This document shows positions 1 through 10,320 of a DNA stretch of 64,000 nt, piece by piece (positions within the stretch are counted from its first letter, which is position 1; each line of letters starts with the position of its first letter). Source of the stretch: Diphasiastrum complanatum (taxonomy: Eukaryota; Streptophyta; Lycopodiopsida; Lycopodiales; Lycopodiaceae); the NCBI GenBank assembly GCA_029204225.1, contig CM055107.1, forward strand, positions 20,333,997 to 20,397,996, in the 5' to 3' direction. The notes under the pieces are model-generated. The model was not told the DNA's origin. It saw only the letters and a program-made list of their open reading frames with translations, and searched no databases. Position numbers and translations under genes: made by a program.

Positions 1-184
1 GTAGCCCTCCCGCCTGTCAACAAGGGTTAGAACACTGGATATGTGTCTAACTATGCATAGATGCTACTTTTAGATAGTTCTCTATTTTCTCCCTAACGCT
101 AACACCACTAACACTACTCACCCTTAACTCTACTCCACTAAACCTACATTCATCATGATTCTTGTGAAAGGAAATAGAGAGTAG

Positions 185-188
<4 letters not shown>

Positions 189-253
<65 letters not shown>
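189..253. repeat. (GA)n microsatellite
   Basis: Uninterrupted GA dinucleotide tract of about 65 bp, just outside the left arm of the 285/6851 inverted repeat. Confidence 0.97.
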
Positions 254-256
<3 letters not shown>

Positions 257-284
257 GGGTGGGGGTTAGCTCAAATGCTCTTTC

Positions 285-601
285 TGCTTGCTAATGGAGA
301 AACATTCACTATCACAACCAAAAGCATGTAAACTAGAAGCAAATAGAAAGCACAATCAAAAGCATTAGCAAGTAGTGAATAGCAAATGAGGATGCTTCTC
401 TCCAAAGTTTGGTAGAGTTTTCTCCTTCTCAATAAACATCCAAAATAGAGTACAAATGGTGTCTTTTTATAAATAGGGAAGGCCCTTGCCCCAAAATTCT
501 ATAGACTAATATGTACATTGATCCTAACCATTTATCTTGGACCTAACTTAATCCAAGGGTCCACAAAAAGTACATCAAGATTCATGTGAGTCCAAAGTTG
601 G
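285..601 (-). repeat. Left arm of a ~320-bp inverted repeat (LTR-like)
   Basis: Read on the minus strand, this segment matches 6527-6851 on the plus strand with only scattered substitutions. Both copies carry a TATA-like TTTATAAAAA, the block GGGGCAAGGGCCTTCC and the end TTAGCAAGCA. The promoter-like character suggests two oppositely oriented LTR (or element-end) copies. I find no target-site duplication and no tandem partner, so the element type is unresolved. Confidence 0.8.
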
Positions 602-1925
602 ACCCAACTCTAAAATAATAAACTTCTAAGTTTAAAATGCTTGGGCCTCAAGTTTTATTTTAATTACAAGGGGCCCAAGTCCATTATTTCTATTTACAAT
701 CGCCTTGCATGCTCCTTGGATCATGGACCTATACGCGCAGGAAGCCATGCCCTCGCAACACATTTATTGACTCATTTTCTTTTATTCGCTCTATGTGTAG
801 GCTGATATTCCAAGGAATATTCTAGCCATCTTGCGGAACATCTTAAAAAATACAAGCAGGATAGAATATAAACGCAGAACTTGCCCATCAAGGTTTAGGC
901 TTTTACTTTATCCGTAATGGCTTAAGTTATTCAGTTCTAAGTTTAAATTGTCATGGGCACTGCACATAGATATGTGATTTCAAGTTATGTAAAAGTTAGT
1001 CACAAAGGCCTATTGGGGGGTTTGTCCCATGGCACCAATGTGATTTAAAGTTAAGTTAGCCTATGAAGACTATTTGTCTCATAGTGCCTTTTTGTAAGTG
1101 ACCACTCCAAGTATATATAGGAGTGGAAGAGTCCATTTTCGACAAGAACCTCATTTACAAGCCTATCTTTTCTCTCTGAGTGTTCTCCCTTGTGTGGTTT
1201 CATGTAATGTGTTACTTCACATTGTATTGTATATTATTCATCTGGCAACTAGTTAAGTTAATCTAGGCCCTCCATTCCTTAGTAGGATAAGCCTTAGAGG
1301 ATGAGATTTAGTTTAGGGTTTTATCTTATTGGTTAAGCCGTCATTTGAGTCAGTTCCTAAGTAGAGAAACGAGAGAAGAGTGGATCTTGCCCTAAATACT
1401 CACCCACTCACTCTAGATCTTCTCATCCTTCAACCTCTCGGTTAGTTGGAAGCCATAGCCATTGGTTGGGAAAGCCACAATGCCTAGTCGGAGCCATAAC
1501 GTGTTCTAGTTGGGAGTCCGCCATAGCACTCCTTAGCCGGAGCCATAGCCAGAGTTGAGGGATGCGAACAGCCAACATTGGCATCTTTGCCGATGTGTTC
1601 TTGTTTTTCCTACGTTCTTCAAGTTCTTTTTTGCTATTTTTGTTTGTTGCTTCGCATCCTATTTGCTTTTAGCTTTCTTTTTTGGTGTTCGCATCTTCTT
1701 TTATCATCTTTGCTGAGTTTTTAGGGTTTTTCGCTTTTTAGCCGTCGTTTTTTCATCCTTCTTTATCCATCATTTTTAGGCCCTTCTTCATGTATTTGGT
1801 CTTGCTTTGCGATGCACAAAAGCTTGGAGACACGCATTTTTGAAGCAGTTTGAGGCACACGTTTTTGAAGGAGCATTGAGCAGCTCGTTTTATGAGGCTT
1901 TTGGAGCGCGCATCAAAGAGCAGCG
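602..1925. other. Leader-like non-coding stretch
   Basis: No open frame of note. A TATA-like TATATATAGG lies near 1114, followed by pyrimidine-rich sequence and a run of short related phrases (GCCATAGCC and variants, 1440-1560). From 1600 to 1900 the DNA is T-rich. It resembles an LTR or leader of a long-terminal-repeat element, but no PBS or paired LTR was found. Confidence 0.35.
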
Positions 1926-2192
1926 ATGGAGCAATGCATTTTTCTCAACATATCGGATTCTAGTGAGTCCGTGAAGATAGTAGCAGTATCTGGATCTTTG
2001 ACAAAAGCACCATTCAACTCTGGTTTCGTGCGCACAGCTGTAAAGTTAGCGAAGGACCTTCTTGGCTTAGAGATCGAGGCATTGCATATCGGGGACTTGC
2101 CATTTCTGAATATTGATCTTGAGGTGAATGTAGTGGAGGCAGTAAGATCTCAGATCCTTGCACGCTCTTCTAGCGCTGGAGTTCCAGCCTAG
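1926..2192 (+). pseudogene. Captured fragment of NADPH:quinone reductase (NADPH-dependent FMN reductase family)
   Basis: An 88-codon ORF whose residues about 15-78 match the N-terminal Rossmann/flavodoxin half of plant NADPH:quinone oxidoreductases. It has the loop VSGSLTKAPFNSGFVRTA (FMN phosphate-binding GSLRxxSxN region) and LPFLNIDLEVN followed by a VEAVRSQIL helix. The full family protein is about 190-200 residues, so only the first third is present. The short linker normally found between the DLEVNG and VEAFR segments is missing, and the frame ends in unrelated sequence. It sits between the inverted-repeat arms and next to gypsy Gag, so I infer capture of host exon sequence by a mobile element rather than a working gene. 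Family is well supported; function is not expected. Confidence 0.72.
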
Positions 2193-2618
2193 CTTCTGCT
2201 GTCCACAAGCCTTTATTGCATAGCCTTCCAACGATGGAGGTTTGAACTTGGATAGCTGTGATCAACATCAAATCTGCAGCGTTTTCCATCTGCAGCCCAC
2301 AGAAGTTCTTCATCAGCTTCTCATCAGCGTTTTTCCATCCTCGTTTTTCATCATTTTTCCATCAACGTTTTTCAGTCGTTTCAGCTGCCATCAACATCGT
2401 TTTCAACTACCATCAGCCGTTTTTCAGAGATTTGTTTCAATGTTTTTCATATTTTTAGAGGTGTTCATAGTCGTTTTTCACCCTACGAATATCCATCCAC
2501 CCTTATTCCTACTCCCTCGATAGCATCGTCATCATCAAATGCTTCCACTCTATCCACAGAACTGTAGTTGAAACAGATGAAAAAATTACACAAACAACAA
2601 ATGGTGTAATTTACGGCG

Positions 2619-3275
2619 CAGTTTGATCAGAAACTAAAAGCCTTACGAGGAGCTGTAGCGGCAACGCCCAATCTATCGGAACAAAACCAGCTTCAGTATC
2701 CCTATCGCGAAAATGTATGGTGTTCAGTATGCACACAAAACCATACAACCGAGTGCCCAGTCCTAAAGCAAAATCTGAGACTGACCCATAGATTTTGCCA
2801 TTTGTGCAACGCAACATCACACGATATGGCCTTTTGCCCATTTGACTCTTGGATTGTCTAACAGAAGAGGAGTCCTTATAAGACTTCTTATCCATATCAT
2901 CAAGGGGCACCAAATGAAGCACCGAGGTATAGCGCACCAAATAATCAACAGCACATGGCCTTACCTGCACCACTCGGGCCAGCCAATCAACAAGTGGCCC
3001 ATGTAAACTTGACAGCAACAGAACCAGAGATGCCAGTACCATCTCAACCTGAGCAACAACAATGGTATGGGCCGGATGAACCATATATGGATATTGTCAT
3101 AAATGAATATATTGTGGCATATGCAACTCAAACTCAGCATCAAGACAAAAGAAATTACGGTTGCTACGAATGTGGTGAAGGACACAGAATTGTTGAATGT
3201 CCCCTTACAAGGGACAATATACATCCTTCTGTTGAGAATACAATTATGGACACTGCTTCAAGAATTGTCCATTGA
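2619..3275 (+). pseudogene. Ty3/gypsy-type Gag fragment with several zinc knuckles, one internal stop
   Basis: One frame runs from about 2619 to 3275, with a single stop at 2859-2861. It encodes a Cys/His-rich nucleocapsid-like protein. CSVCTQNHTTEC is a shortened knuckle, CHLCNATSHDMAFC is a canonical CX2CX4HX4C knuckle, and CYECGEGHRIVEC is a third knuckle one residue short. A Pro/Gln-rich linker separates the second and third. Gag knuckles bind element RNA during packaging. The capsid part is not recognisable upstream, and protease, reverse transcriptase and most of integrase are missing before the integrase tail at 3442. This is a deletion derivative and not functional as it stands. Confidence 0.65.
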
Positions 3276-3441
3276 GACCTGGTACCAGCGCACCATTGAA
3301 TTTCACTGCAATCCAACAAGCAGCAGTTCCAGCAAGGATGCCAACAGAAAGACAATATTTTCATGCCCATGTGTTAGTCGTTACGCAAGAACAGAAGATG
3401 AAGGAAGTGGCTCTCTCACCACCACCATTGGTCACCGATGA

Positions 3442-3786
3442 CTAACCCTCAATTTCAGCGCCATATCTGAATGTGAGGGAAGAAAGGAGATAGTACTAGA
3501 AGATACGGCACTGGGTACAGAGAGCACAAGTGGAGGAAAAAGAGCAAAAAGACGCAAAGCATGGCACGATCGCAAGTTACAAAAAAAAAATCTTCGATCC
3601 AGAGATCTAGTCCTGATGTATAAAGCCAAGGCGATCAAGGAGAAATTAAAATTCATAGGCGAAGGTCCTTATCGGATTAAAGAAATTCTTAATTATGGAG
3701 CCATAAATTTAAAGAAACTAGATGGGACACCTTTTGACACACCCATCAACGGTAGCCGGTTGCACAAGTACTGGCCACCGCAGTGA
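3442..3786 (+). pseudogene. Ty3/gypsy integrase C-terminal domain remnant
   Basis: The open frame ends at a TGA (3784). It shows the features of a gypsy integrase tail: a basic RAKRRKAWHDRKL segment, then RDLVLMYKAKAIKEK, the GPYRI motif of the GPF/Y module, and a final block ending in NGSRLHKYWPP. This domain assists target-DNA binding by integrase. The zinc-binding and DDE core domains are absent and a stop precedes the frame at 3439. It follows the Gag remnant by about 170 bp in the same orientation, so I read both as ends of one element that lost its middle. Confidence 0.75.
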
Positions 3787-4964
3787 GACAGATCTAGGTT
3801 GGTGGTGGCATATTACGGAAATTTTATCTATTAGGCCATCACAACTAGATCCAAGAAGATCAAGTCAGATCAAGCTAGATCCATCAAGATTCAGCCAGAT
3901 CTGACGAGATCAAAGAAGATCCAACAAGGTCCAAGAGAGATCCAGGTCCAGATAGGATCAAGAGAAAAGCAGATCATCAGATTACACCAATAAACCCCCC
4001 AGATTGTAGATCGGAGACCTCAATCTCAGAAACCATGGCAAAATAAGGGCAAAATTCTCCAAAACTAATGGATCTGCTACCAATTATCTATCAAAACTTC
4101 TAGAGAGTTACCACTAGTCAGATCTAACATGGATGTAGTAGATTACCAATTTACAAAAGTTAAAAATCAGATTATCTTAAGATCTCCTCAAAAAACACTC
4201 TAAAAGAGTACTTTTTCATGATTTTTTGAGATCCCCTAGGAGATGGCCCTTGAAACTTGGAGAGTCACTAGATCTGACCTAGATGCATCTATGAAAATCT
4301 CTGCGAGAGTTAATGATAGAGAAAACATCATTTTTTAGTGTGTGCGAAGGTTCCAAGAAGCAGAATCTTCAAAACCCTCGCAGAGTATCAAGATTATCAA
4401 ACCATCCTTTGCAAGGGGCATAAATGAAATTAGAACAATTAAATTAGCATGTCTACATGGTCTGATCTTGAAAATCCAACCACTAGAGCAAGTTGTGCGA
4501 GCATTCACTTCCTGCGAGGATTGAACCCTCGTAGACTGTCTGAACCCTCGCCGAACCTTCGCAGGGCAGTCAAATCACCTCCTAAACTCTCACTGACTTC
4601 TTTGAGGTCTTAGAATTTTGTGAAGAAGGTCCTTGCCAAATTTTGGGTGGAACTGAACAAGGGAAAGTTGATTTCACCAAATACGCACTCTAGATTCTGC
4701 TATATAAGGGCTGAATTCGAGTCATTTGTTACCTTTCCTAGCAAAGCTCTGTTCAAATTTTGATCAAATTTTTCAAGTTCTTTGAATGCAACCAAAATTT
4801 ATACAAGCCATCGTTTGCATACTCTGAACCTAGGTCTGCACTCTAAACTGCTGTTACTACCATCCAATTCTCGTTTTTCACTATTTCTTTTCTCATTTCC
4901 ATCAGTTTTTACCCATTCCACCGTTTTTCTTACTTTTTAGCCAACTTTAACTATCACTGCTAAG
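3787..4964. other. Non-coding region, possibly with an LTR
   Basis: No coding frame is supported. A run of GATCAAG/GATCCAG phrases at 3840-3970 follows the integrase stop. A TATA box (CTATATAAGG) near 4698 is followed by AT-rich, pyrimidine-rich leader DNA. The order integrase end, spacer, TATA-bearing segment fits a 3' LTR, but I could not define its ends or a second copy. Confidence 0.35.
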
Positions 4965-5071
4965 ATGGCCTCCTCACCTTCTGACAACTCTGACACCAAG
5001 CAGGTGATCCAGCGGGAGATGCCCTCAGCCACCCAGATTTGGCCCTTGCCTTCTGAAGCCCTGATTAAACT

Positions 5072-6196
5072 ATGACTTCAGATTGTTGGCCACTTCTTGA
5101 AGTAATGGAGTTCTACCCGTCGCTTTTCAACTCTGACATCCACATGGGCCTCGCCCTTCATGCTTACACCACCTGGGACACACAAAAGAGGTGTTTTCAC
5201 TCCTTGTACCAGGGTACCATGTACAAAAAATGGATTAACGTGAACTCAATGGTCACTGTCGGCATTATGTTTGGTGACCGCCAGCCCATTTCTCATTGTC
5301 AAGCAAAAGCCCTTATAAAACCTTTCGTTAACTAGATTTCACTCGAAATTCTGATTCAAACTAACAACGGGTACCTGATAGAGGCTATCATGAATCCAGT
5401 AATTCAGACGGCTGCACATTTGTTGAACAACTTTTTGGTTGTTTCAATATTTCGCAAGGACAGAATCTAGACCAAGCTACTTAGTCAGATTGTGGAGTCC
5501 TTCTTGGGATTCCCTGGGCCCACAGTTGTGTCATACAACTGGCATGTCTTCATCATCCACAAACTAACAATCTCCATCAAACCAAACAATCGCGACCGTA
5601 TCCCAGCGGGTCCCCTGCTGTGTAACTTCGTATGTGCACTTCTCGAGACAAAAGTGCGCGGATTCCACCGTTCTAGTCTTTTATCATCCACTGTGTCATA
5701 CACTAACCTGTATCCTCCATCCACCACATCCACGTTTGCCCAACCTGCAGTCATTGACATGACAACCAACAAAAGAATGTGTGGCGCTGCCCCCTCCTCC
5801 TCATCTCCACCTACTATCAGACGTCGTACCACCACCATCACACCAGTAACAAATCCAGTTTTTACCACCGCCACTTCCTCTTCTGTACAACCCCCTCCCA
5901 CTTTTTCTGTTGCCATTCCTCTTCCTTTTGTTCCACCCACAACTGCTGCTTTTGTTTCCATGACCATCTCCTCTATCAATACTACTTTTCTCTCTGTTCC
6001 ATCTTCTACCACCCCTTCTATTACTATCGCATCCTCCATTACTCCTATTCCCACCGTTGTTAGTCTCCAGTTCAATCTTGCTAATCCAGGTCATAAACTT
6101 CTCACCACCATGCCAGACTACTTCTGTCCCATCTTCTCCTTCCGTCCTCAACACCATCCTACAGTTTTCCTCTGTTCCATCCATTTTCTCTTTTGA
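5072..6196 (+). pseudogene. Degenerate element-associated ORF with Ser/Thr/Pro-rich tail
   Basis: One frame runs through this stretch with two stops (about 5333 and 5468). The last piece, from 5492, is 234 codons. The first part looks globular (FLGFPGPTVVSYNWHVF, then basic and hydrophobic residues). From about residue 95 of the last piece it becomes a low-complexity Ser/Thr/Pro/Val region. No domain was recognised. A second frame (6057-6602) continues similar composition. Position downstream of the gypsy remnants and inside the inverted repeat suggests an accessory ORF of a large retroelement; this is inference. Confidence 0.35.
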
Positions 6197-6526
6197 GAAT
6201 TTTTTTCCCATCCTTGTTTCCACTTCTATTCCTCCCACACCCCCCACTTCTGCATCGAAGGTTGCCGAGGGCGACCAACCGTTGTCCGATGACGCATTTG
6301 TACAAACTATTTTTATTCCATCACTAGATCGAACAGATCCCACCGCCCCAAATGACAAGAGATCACCAAAGAACCTTATTGAAGACAACGACGACGACAC
6401 TATACAGGTCGTCGGGGCCACCACCACACAAGCCTCTACAAGCGTCAATGTACCAGCTACTCCAACGGACTTAACGACGACCTACCAAGCCTTGGGAACA
6501 TTCATCAAGGATGCAGTAGCATCCCA

Positions 6527-6851
6527 ACTTTGGACTCACATGAATCTTGTGAATTCTAATGTACTTTTTGTGGACCCTTGGATTAAGTTGGGTCCAAGAT
6601 AAATGGTTAGGATCAATGTACATATTAGCCAATAGAATTTTGGGGCAAGGGCCTTCCCCATTTATAAAAAGGCACCATTTGTACTCTATTTTGGATGCTT
6701 ATTGAGAAGGAGAAAACTCTACCAAGCTTTGGAGAGAAGCATCCTCATTTGCTATTCACTACTTGCTAATGCTTTTGATTGTGCTTTCTATTTGCTTCTA
6801 GTTTACATGTTTTTGGTTGTGATAGTGAATGTTTCTCCATTAGCAAGCATA
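6527..6851 (+). repeat. Right arm of the ~320-bp inverted repeat
   Basis: Plus-strand partner of 285-601 (minus). The match runs from CAACTTTGGACTCACATGAA through the TATA-like TTTATAAAAAGG to TTAGCAAGCA. The arms are separated by about 5.9 kb of mosaic sequence. Confidence 0.8.
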
Positions 6852-7452
6852 GTGGAATGGAGTCCTTTCAAACAGCTGAAGACACTAATTTAAATGGCAA
6901 GAACTCCCTCATCCATCTTTGCCAAATGTATGGATGCTCTTTGTGTAAATATGGAGTATGTTGTGTCTTTGAAAAATGTTTAAGATGAAAACTAGATTAG
7001 TAATGTGAAAAGTATGAAGACTCAGATTCGATCCAAAGACTTGATACAACAAACAATGGCCTAAGCAAGAAATTCGCTATTCCCGAAGGCTAAGTAAACA
7101 CTTCTCTACTACACAAAAGCCACACAAGAATGCCAAGATCATTGTCACAAGCTGCATTGCTTTTGCTACTTGAATGCAACTCCAAACACTGTTAGCTCCA
7201 ATTCTATATAAGCACAAACATGTACTTAAAAAAAACTTTACCTTCTGCTATCGAATTCATCGTGCACGACCCAGACATCACTTCAACGCGCACGACTTCC
7301 ATGCACAGTAATCTCAATACGGTCACCTGTGCGCTGATCCGCTATCGATTGTCGACTTTCATTCTCAAGATATCGGTTCTCAACGCGTGCCTCCTATACT
7401 ACCTCATTGTTGGTCTATAGACATGCGCGCTGATCCGATACTAGGACAACGA
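6852..7452. other. No feature seen
   Basis: AT-rich DNA with only short frames. Nothing here is recognisable apart from proximity to the H3-like exon at 7453. Confidence 0.4.
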
Positions 7453-7665
7453 ATGGGCCACACCAAGCAAATTGCTCGCCTTCATCCTGGTGGGGTCCCA
7501 ATGCAAGTAGGCTGCCAGGGAAATCCACCACTGCAACGCCCTCCACCATCGCCTCCTAGGCCAAGGTGCAGACCGCGCATGCCATGGTTGAAGGACATTC
7601 GGAGGCTACAGAAGACTAACAATCTTCTGATTCCTAAAGCTCACAGCCAACGATCAATCAGACAG
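7453..7665 (+). pseudogene. Histone H3-family first exon (CENH3-like) ending in a consensus splice donor
   Basis: From ATG at 7453 the frame gives 71 residues that align with the H3 N-terminus with one net three-residue gap. It begins MGHTKQIAR (H3: MARTKQTAR). A Pro/Arg-rich tail follows, then RPRMPWLKDIRRLQKTNN, LLIPKAHSQRSIRQ, equivalent to the H3 alpha-N helix region (RPGTVALREIRKYQKST, then ELLIRKLPFQRLVRE). The piece NNLLIP is closer to plant CENH3 (TNLLIP) than to canonical H3 (TELLIRK). The exon ends CAG/GTAAGT at 7665/7666, a perfect donor. The histone-fold half was not found in the next kilobase. The tail has lost most modifiable lysines, and several conserved positions differ. It is either a decayed H3/CENH3 copy or the first exon of a divergent gene with a distant second exon. 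Confidence 0.58.
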
Positions 7666-8574
7666 GTAAGTGAGAGATTAACTTCATCTAAATATTCTAC
7701 TTAAATTTTTCCTTTTAGAATCACAAGAATGGAGAGGTATACCTAAGAATGACAAGAAGTTCCTAAACTACAGGGATTAGGTAACTATATAGTTCACGAA
7801 CATTGAATCCAAATTAACTTCAAGTGTACAATACAGATAGCAAAGGAGTATTCGGGCAGAAACAGTGGTCCAATCACAATCATTTGTTCTGCTTGGCAAG
7901 ATTTTTGAAAATTGCCAAATTTTGGTCGGGAAAGCCCGTCAGTTCATCATAGATGGACACAATTTATTGGGCCACTTGGACGTTGAAAGCGTGCGAAGTA
8001 AAAAAAAAAAAAATCAGCTTGACAAAGGGCCCATTTTGAGTTCTAATATCCCCTAATGAAGTCCGGTTTGTAATAGTATTGGATACTTACCTAGGACCTT
8101 TTCTAAGGGGACTTGTTAATTTCTTTGAAAAGGGGGAGAAGAAGGGATAGGAACAAGACTTTCAATGGATCAGCAGTTGCATAGATTTTTGAGAGAAATC
8201 CAGTAAGTGTGCAAAGGTTGAACTATCCTAGTGAAATAGAAAATTTTTGTAGGGGTTGTTACGTATAATCTAGAACTAGAGGAGTTTTGGGGATATTGAG
8301 CTGTGAGTTATTCATAATTATGGATAGTCGTGGTAAAGATGAAATGTATGTTCCACTTATTGGCTTACCAAGTACCATATTGTTATGGATTGGATCAAAT
8401 GGGAATAAAGCTTTAATCTTAACCTTATGTTCAAATATGTCTGTATAAGTCAACCTAATCCTGGTTTGAATACTAAGAACTGATGTAGGTGGATTGAGTG
8501 AAGAAATTTTGTTAGTAAAAGTTTGATGGTTGGAGCACTAACTAAAGTTGGGATGACTGCAATTTGGCTAGACG
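7666..8574. other. No recognisable feature
   Basis: Contains the putative intron start after the H3-like exon and AT-rich sequence. A TTTTAG acceptor-like site near 7718 is not followed by histone-fold coding sequence. Confidence 0.4.
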
Positions 8575-9522
8575 TTGTATGTTGCTGATGAGACTGTGTT
8601 CCGACCTTCAGAGGAACCAAGTTTGTTATTATTAACGAGGGCTTGGAAGATTTCAACAAAATCGAGCTCTTCTGGAACTCACGTTAAAGCGTTTGTGGTG
8701 GTTGCAAAAAAATTTATAGGTGATCCCACGTTCAGTATGGACGATGATGTTCAGTCCCTTGGTTTAATTTGAGAGATCTACTTTTGTGATGAGATCGATT
8801 TCGATCACGTAGAGTTTATGACACGAACTCGAGATGGGACTGAGCATCATGTTGTTCTTTCATGTGAAATCCTCATGTATTTCACTGCCCCGCCTAAAAG
8901 TCAAGATGAAAATATGGTCAGTTTGAATTTTGAAGGACAGTTGGCGAGTGGCATGTTCTTTCTAGCTAGCAAATATGAGAGCTTGAATAATAAGAATGAA
9001 GAAATCTTTATAGAGGCTAGCACATTGGTCTCTTCAATTCTATCAACTTTGGGTACGTCGCCAGAATTACATGACAGATTGGAGGATCCTTCATTGGGTG
9101 AAGACAAGGAAGTCAGAGAGGTCGTTGGCCTCAAAGTTGGTCCATTGGAAGAAGACATGGAAGTTGAAGAAGTGGCTTGCCTCGATATTGTTCTTTTTGC
9201 GTCAGAACGGAATCCATGCTCATCAAGGAGAAAAGTCAAGGCTACAAAAAGAAGACCATCTCTACACAGGGAAAGCGCGGATATTCAACATGGGCGGAAA
9301 GTAGCAAGACCTATTGGAAGGGCAGGGAAGCAACCATTGGAGTCCCATGTTACAGTGTTTCCAAGGACTAGTGATGCAAGCTCCGAATCAGATCAGGAAC
9401 ATGTCGACGTGGACAAATTTGAAGGCGACACAAATGTCAACTTAGACTGCTTTTCTACAGATGATGTTGGATATGTTTGGGGTAGACATCAATCTCATGT
9501 GGAGACAAAAAACATTCATTGA
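8575..9522 (+). pseudogene. Unrecognised ORF pair, acidic C-terminus (possible old gene, part 1)
   Basis: Two frames in tandem: 8575-8772 and 8818-9522 (234 codons). The larger protein has an acidic middle rich in Glu/Val, a basic patch (SSRRKVKATKRRPS) that could be a nuclear signal, and an acidic end containing DVDKFEGDTNVNLD. I recognise no domain. A very similar acidic phrase ends the ORF at 11564 (DVDKSEGGDEYVELD), and both are preceded by Ser-rich sequence. This suggests that the whole 8.5-11.6 kb stretch is one gene, or tandem copies of one, now broken. Frames are longer than background but there is no direct evidence of expression. Confidence 0.4.
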
Positions 9523-9584
9523 GCCTTGCTCTTCACAAACCAACATGCATTGGACTATAATTTTGCTGAACAACTTTCCAATCT

Positions 9585-10100
9585 GTGAGTACACCTCAAG
9601 GTCCACCACCAGCCTCCATCAACATTACTTTGAGGCTCATATATTACCGGGAAAGTGCTGAAATAACCGTTCAATTTGACAATTCTGAAGATTTTGAGAA
9701 GCCCTTTAAAACTTTTCAAACATGGGATATGGAGAATAATAAAGAGGTATATGCTGATAGATATCCGAAGGAAGATGATTTAGCACCAGGCTCGAAGTTA
9801 GATGGTCTATCTAAAAATCAATTTATGGAAAACTGTATCTTTGAACCAATTGACGATCAACACTTTTGTTGTGCTTGCAACGAGGTTGTTGTTGAAGCGT
9901 TAAGAACACGAAGATTATTACCAGCTACTTTTGAGTCACGGTTTAGATTTGTCCATGCAAGAATCTGCATTTTCCAAGATCAAAGTCGCTACATTTTGGA
10001 ATCTGACAGATTGAATTTTGAACCAGAAAATAAGAGAAAGAAGAGCACCTTGGCGGAGATCATGGAACGTGGACGCGCTCTTTGGATTGAATGTGAATGA
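9585..10100 (+). pseudogene. Unrecognised 171-codon ORF (part 2 of the unknown cluster)
   Basis: The frame looks like real protein sequence: a strand-like start (INITLRLIYYRESAEITVQF), a CX2C pair (CCACNEVVVEAL), regular charged/hydrophobic alternation, and a Lys/Arg-rich end. After its stop, the same frame continues open for a further 50 codons to 10277, with helix-like LSPEQRKKMCKFYLGLRG. I cannot assign it to a family. Possibilities are a decayed host nuclear protein or a non-LTR/DNA-transposon accessory protein. Confidence 0.4.
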
Positions 10101-10320
10101 CCAAGATATATGAAGGGCCTCAAACTCTCTCCTGAACAAAGAAAGAAAATGTGCAAATTCTATCTCGGATTGAGAGGGGTACTTGGTAGTGAGATAACTG
10201 GGACACTGTCAGAAAAGGTGGCCCTCAAAAGCTTGTATGACAAGTTTGAGGAATACACGCGAATTTGGATATTATGAAATTTAACTGTGCAAACCAAATT
10301 TCATAACATCTGGTAAAAGA

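Noticed and set aside
2611-3084. 157-codon minus-strand ORF
   Set aside because: Antisense shadow of the Gag frame with zinc knuckles; no motif of its own.
5485-6448. Two long minus-strand ORFs
   Set aside because: Antisense to the Ser/Thr-rich plus frame; Gly/Val/Arg composition is the mirror of TCC/ACC codons.
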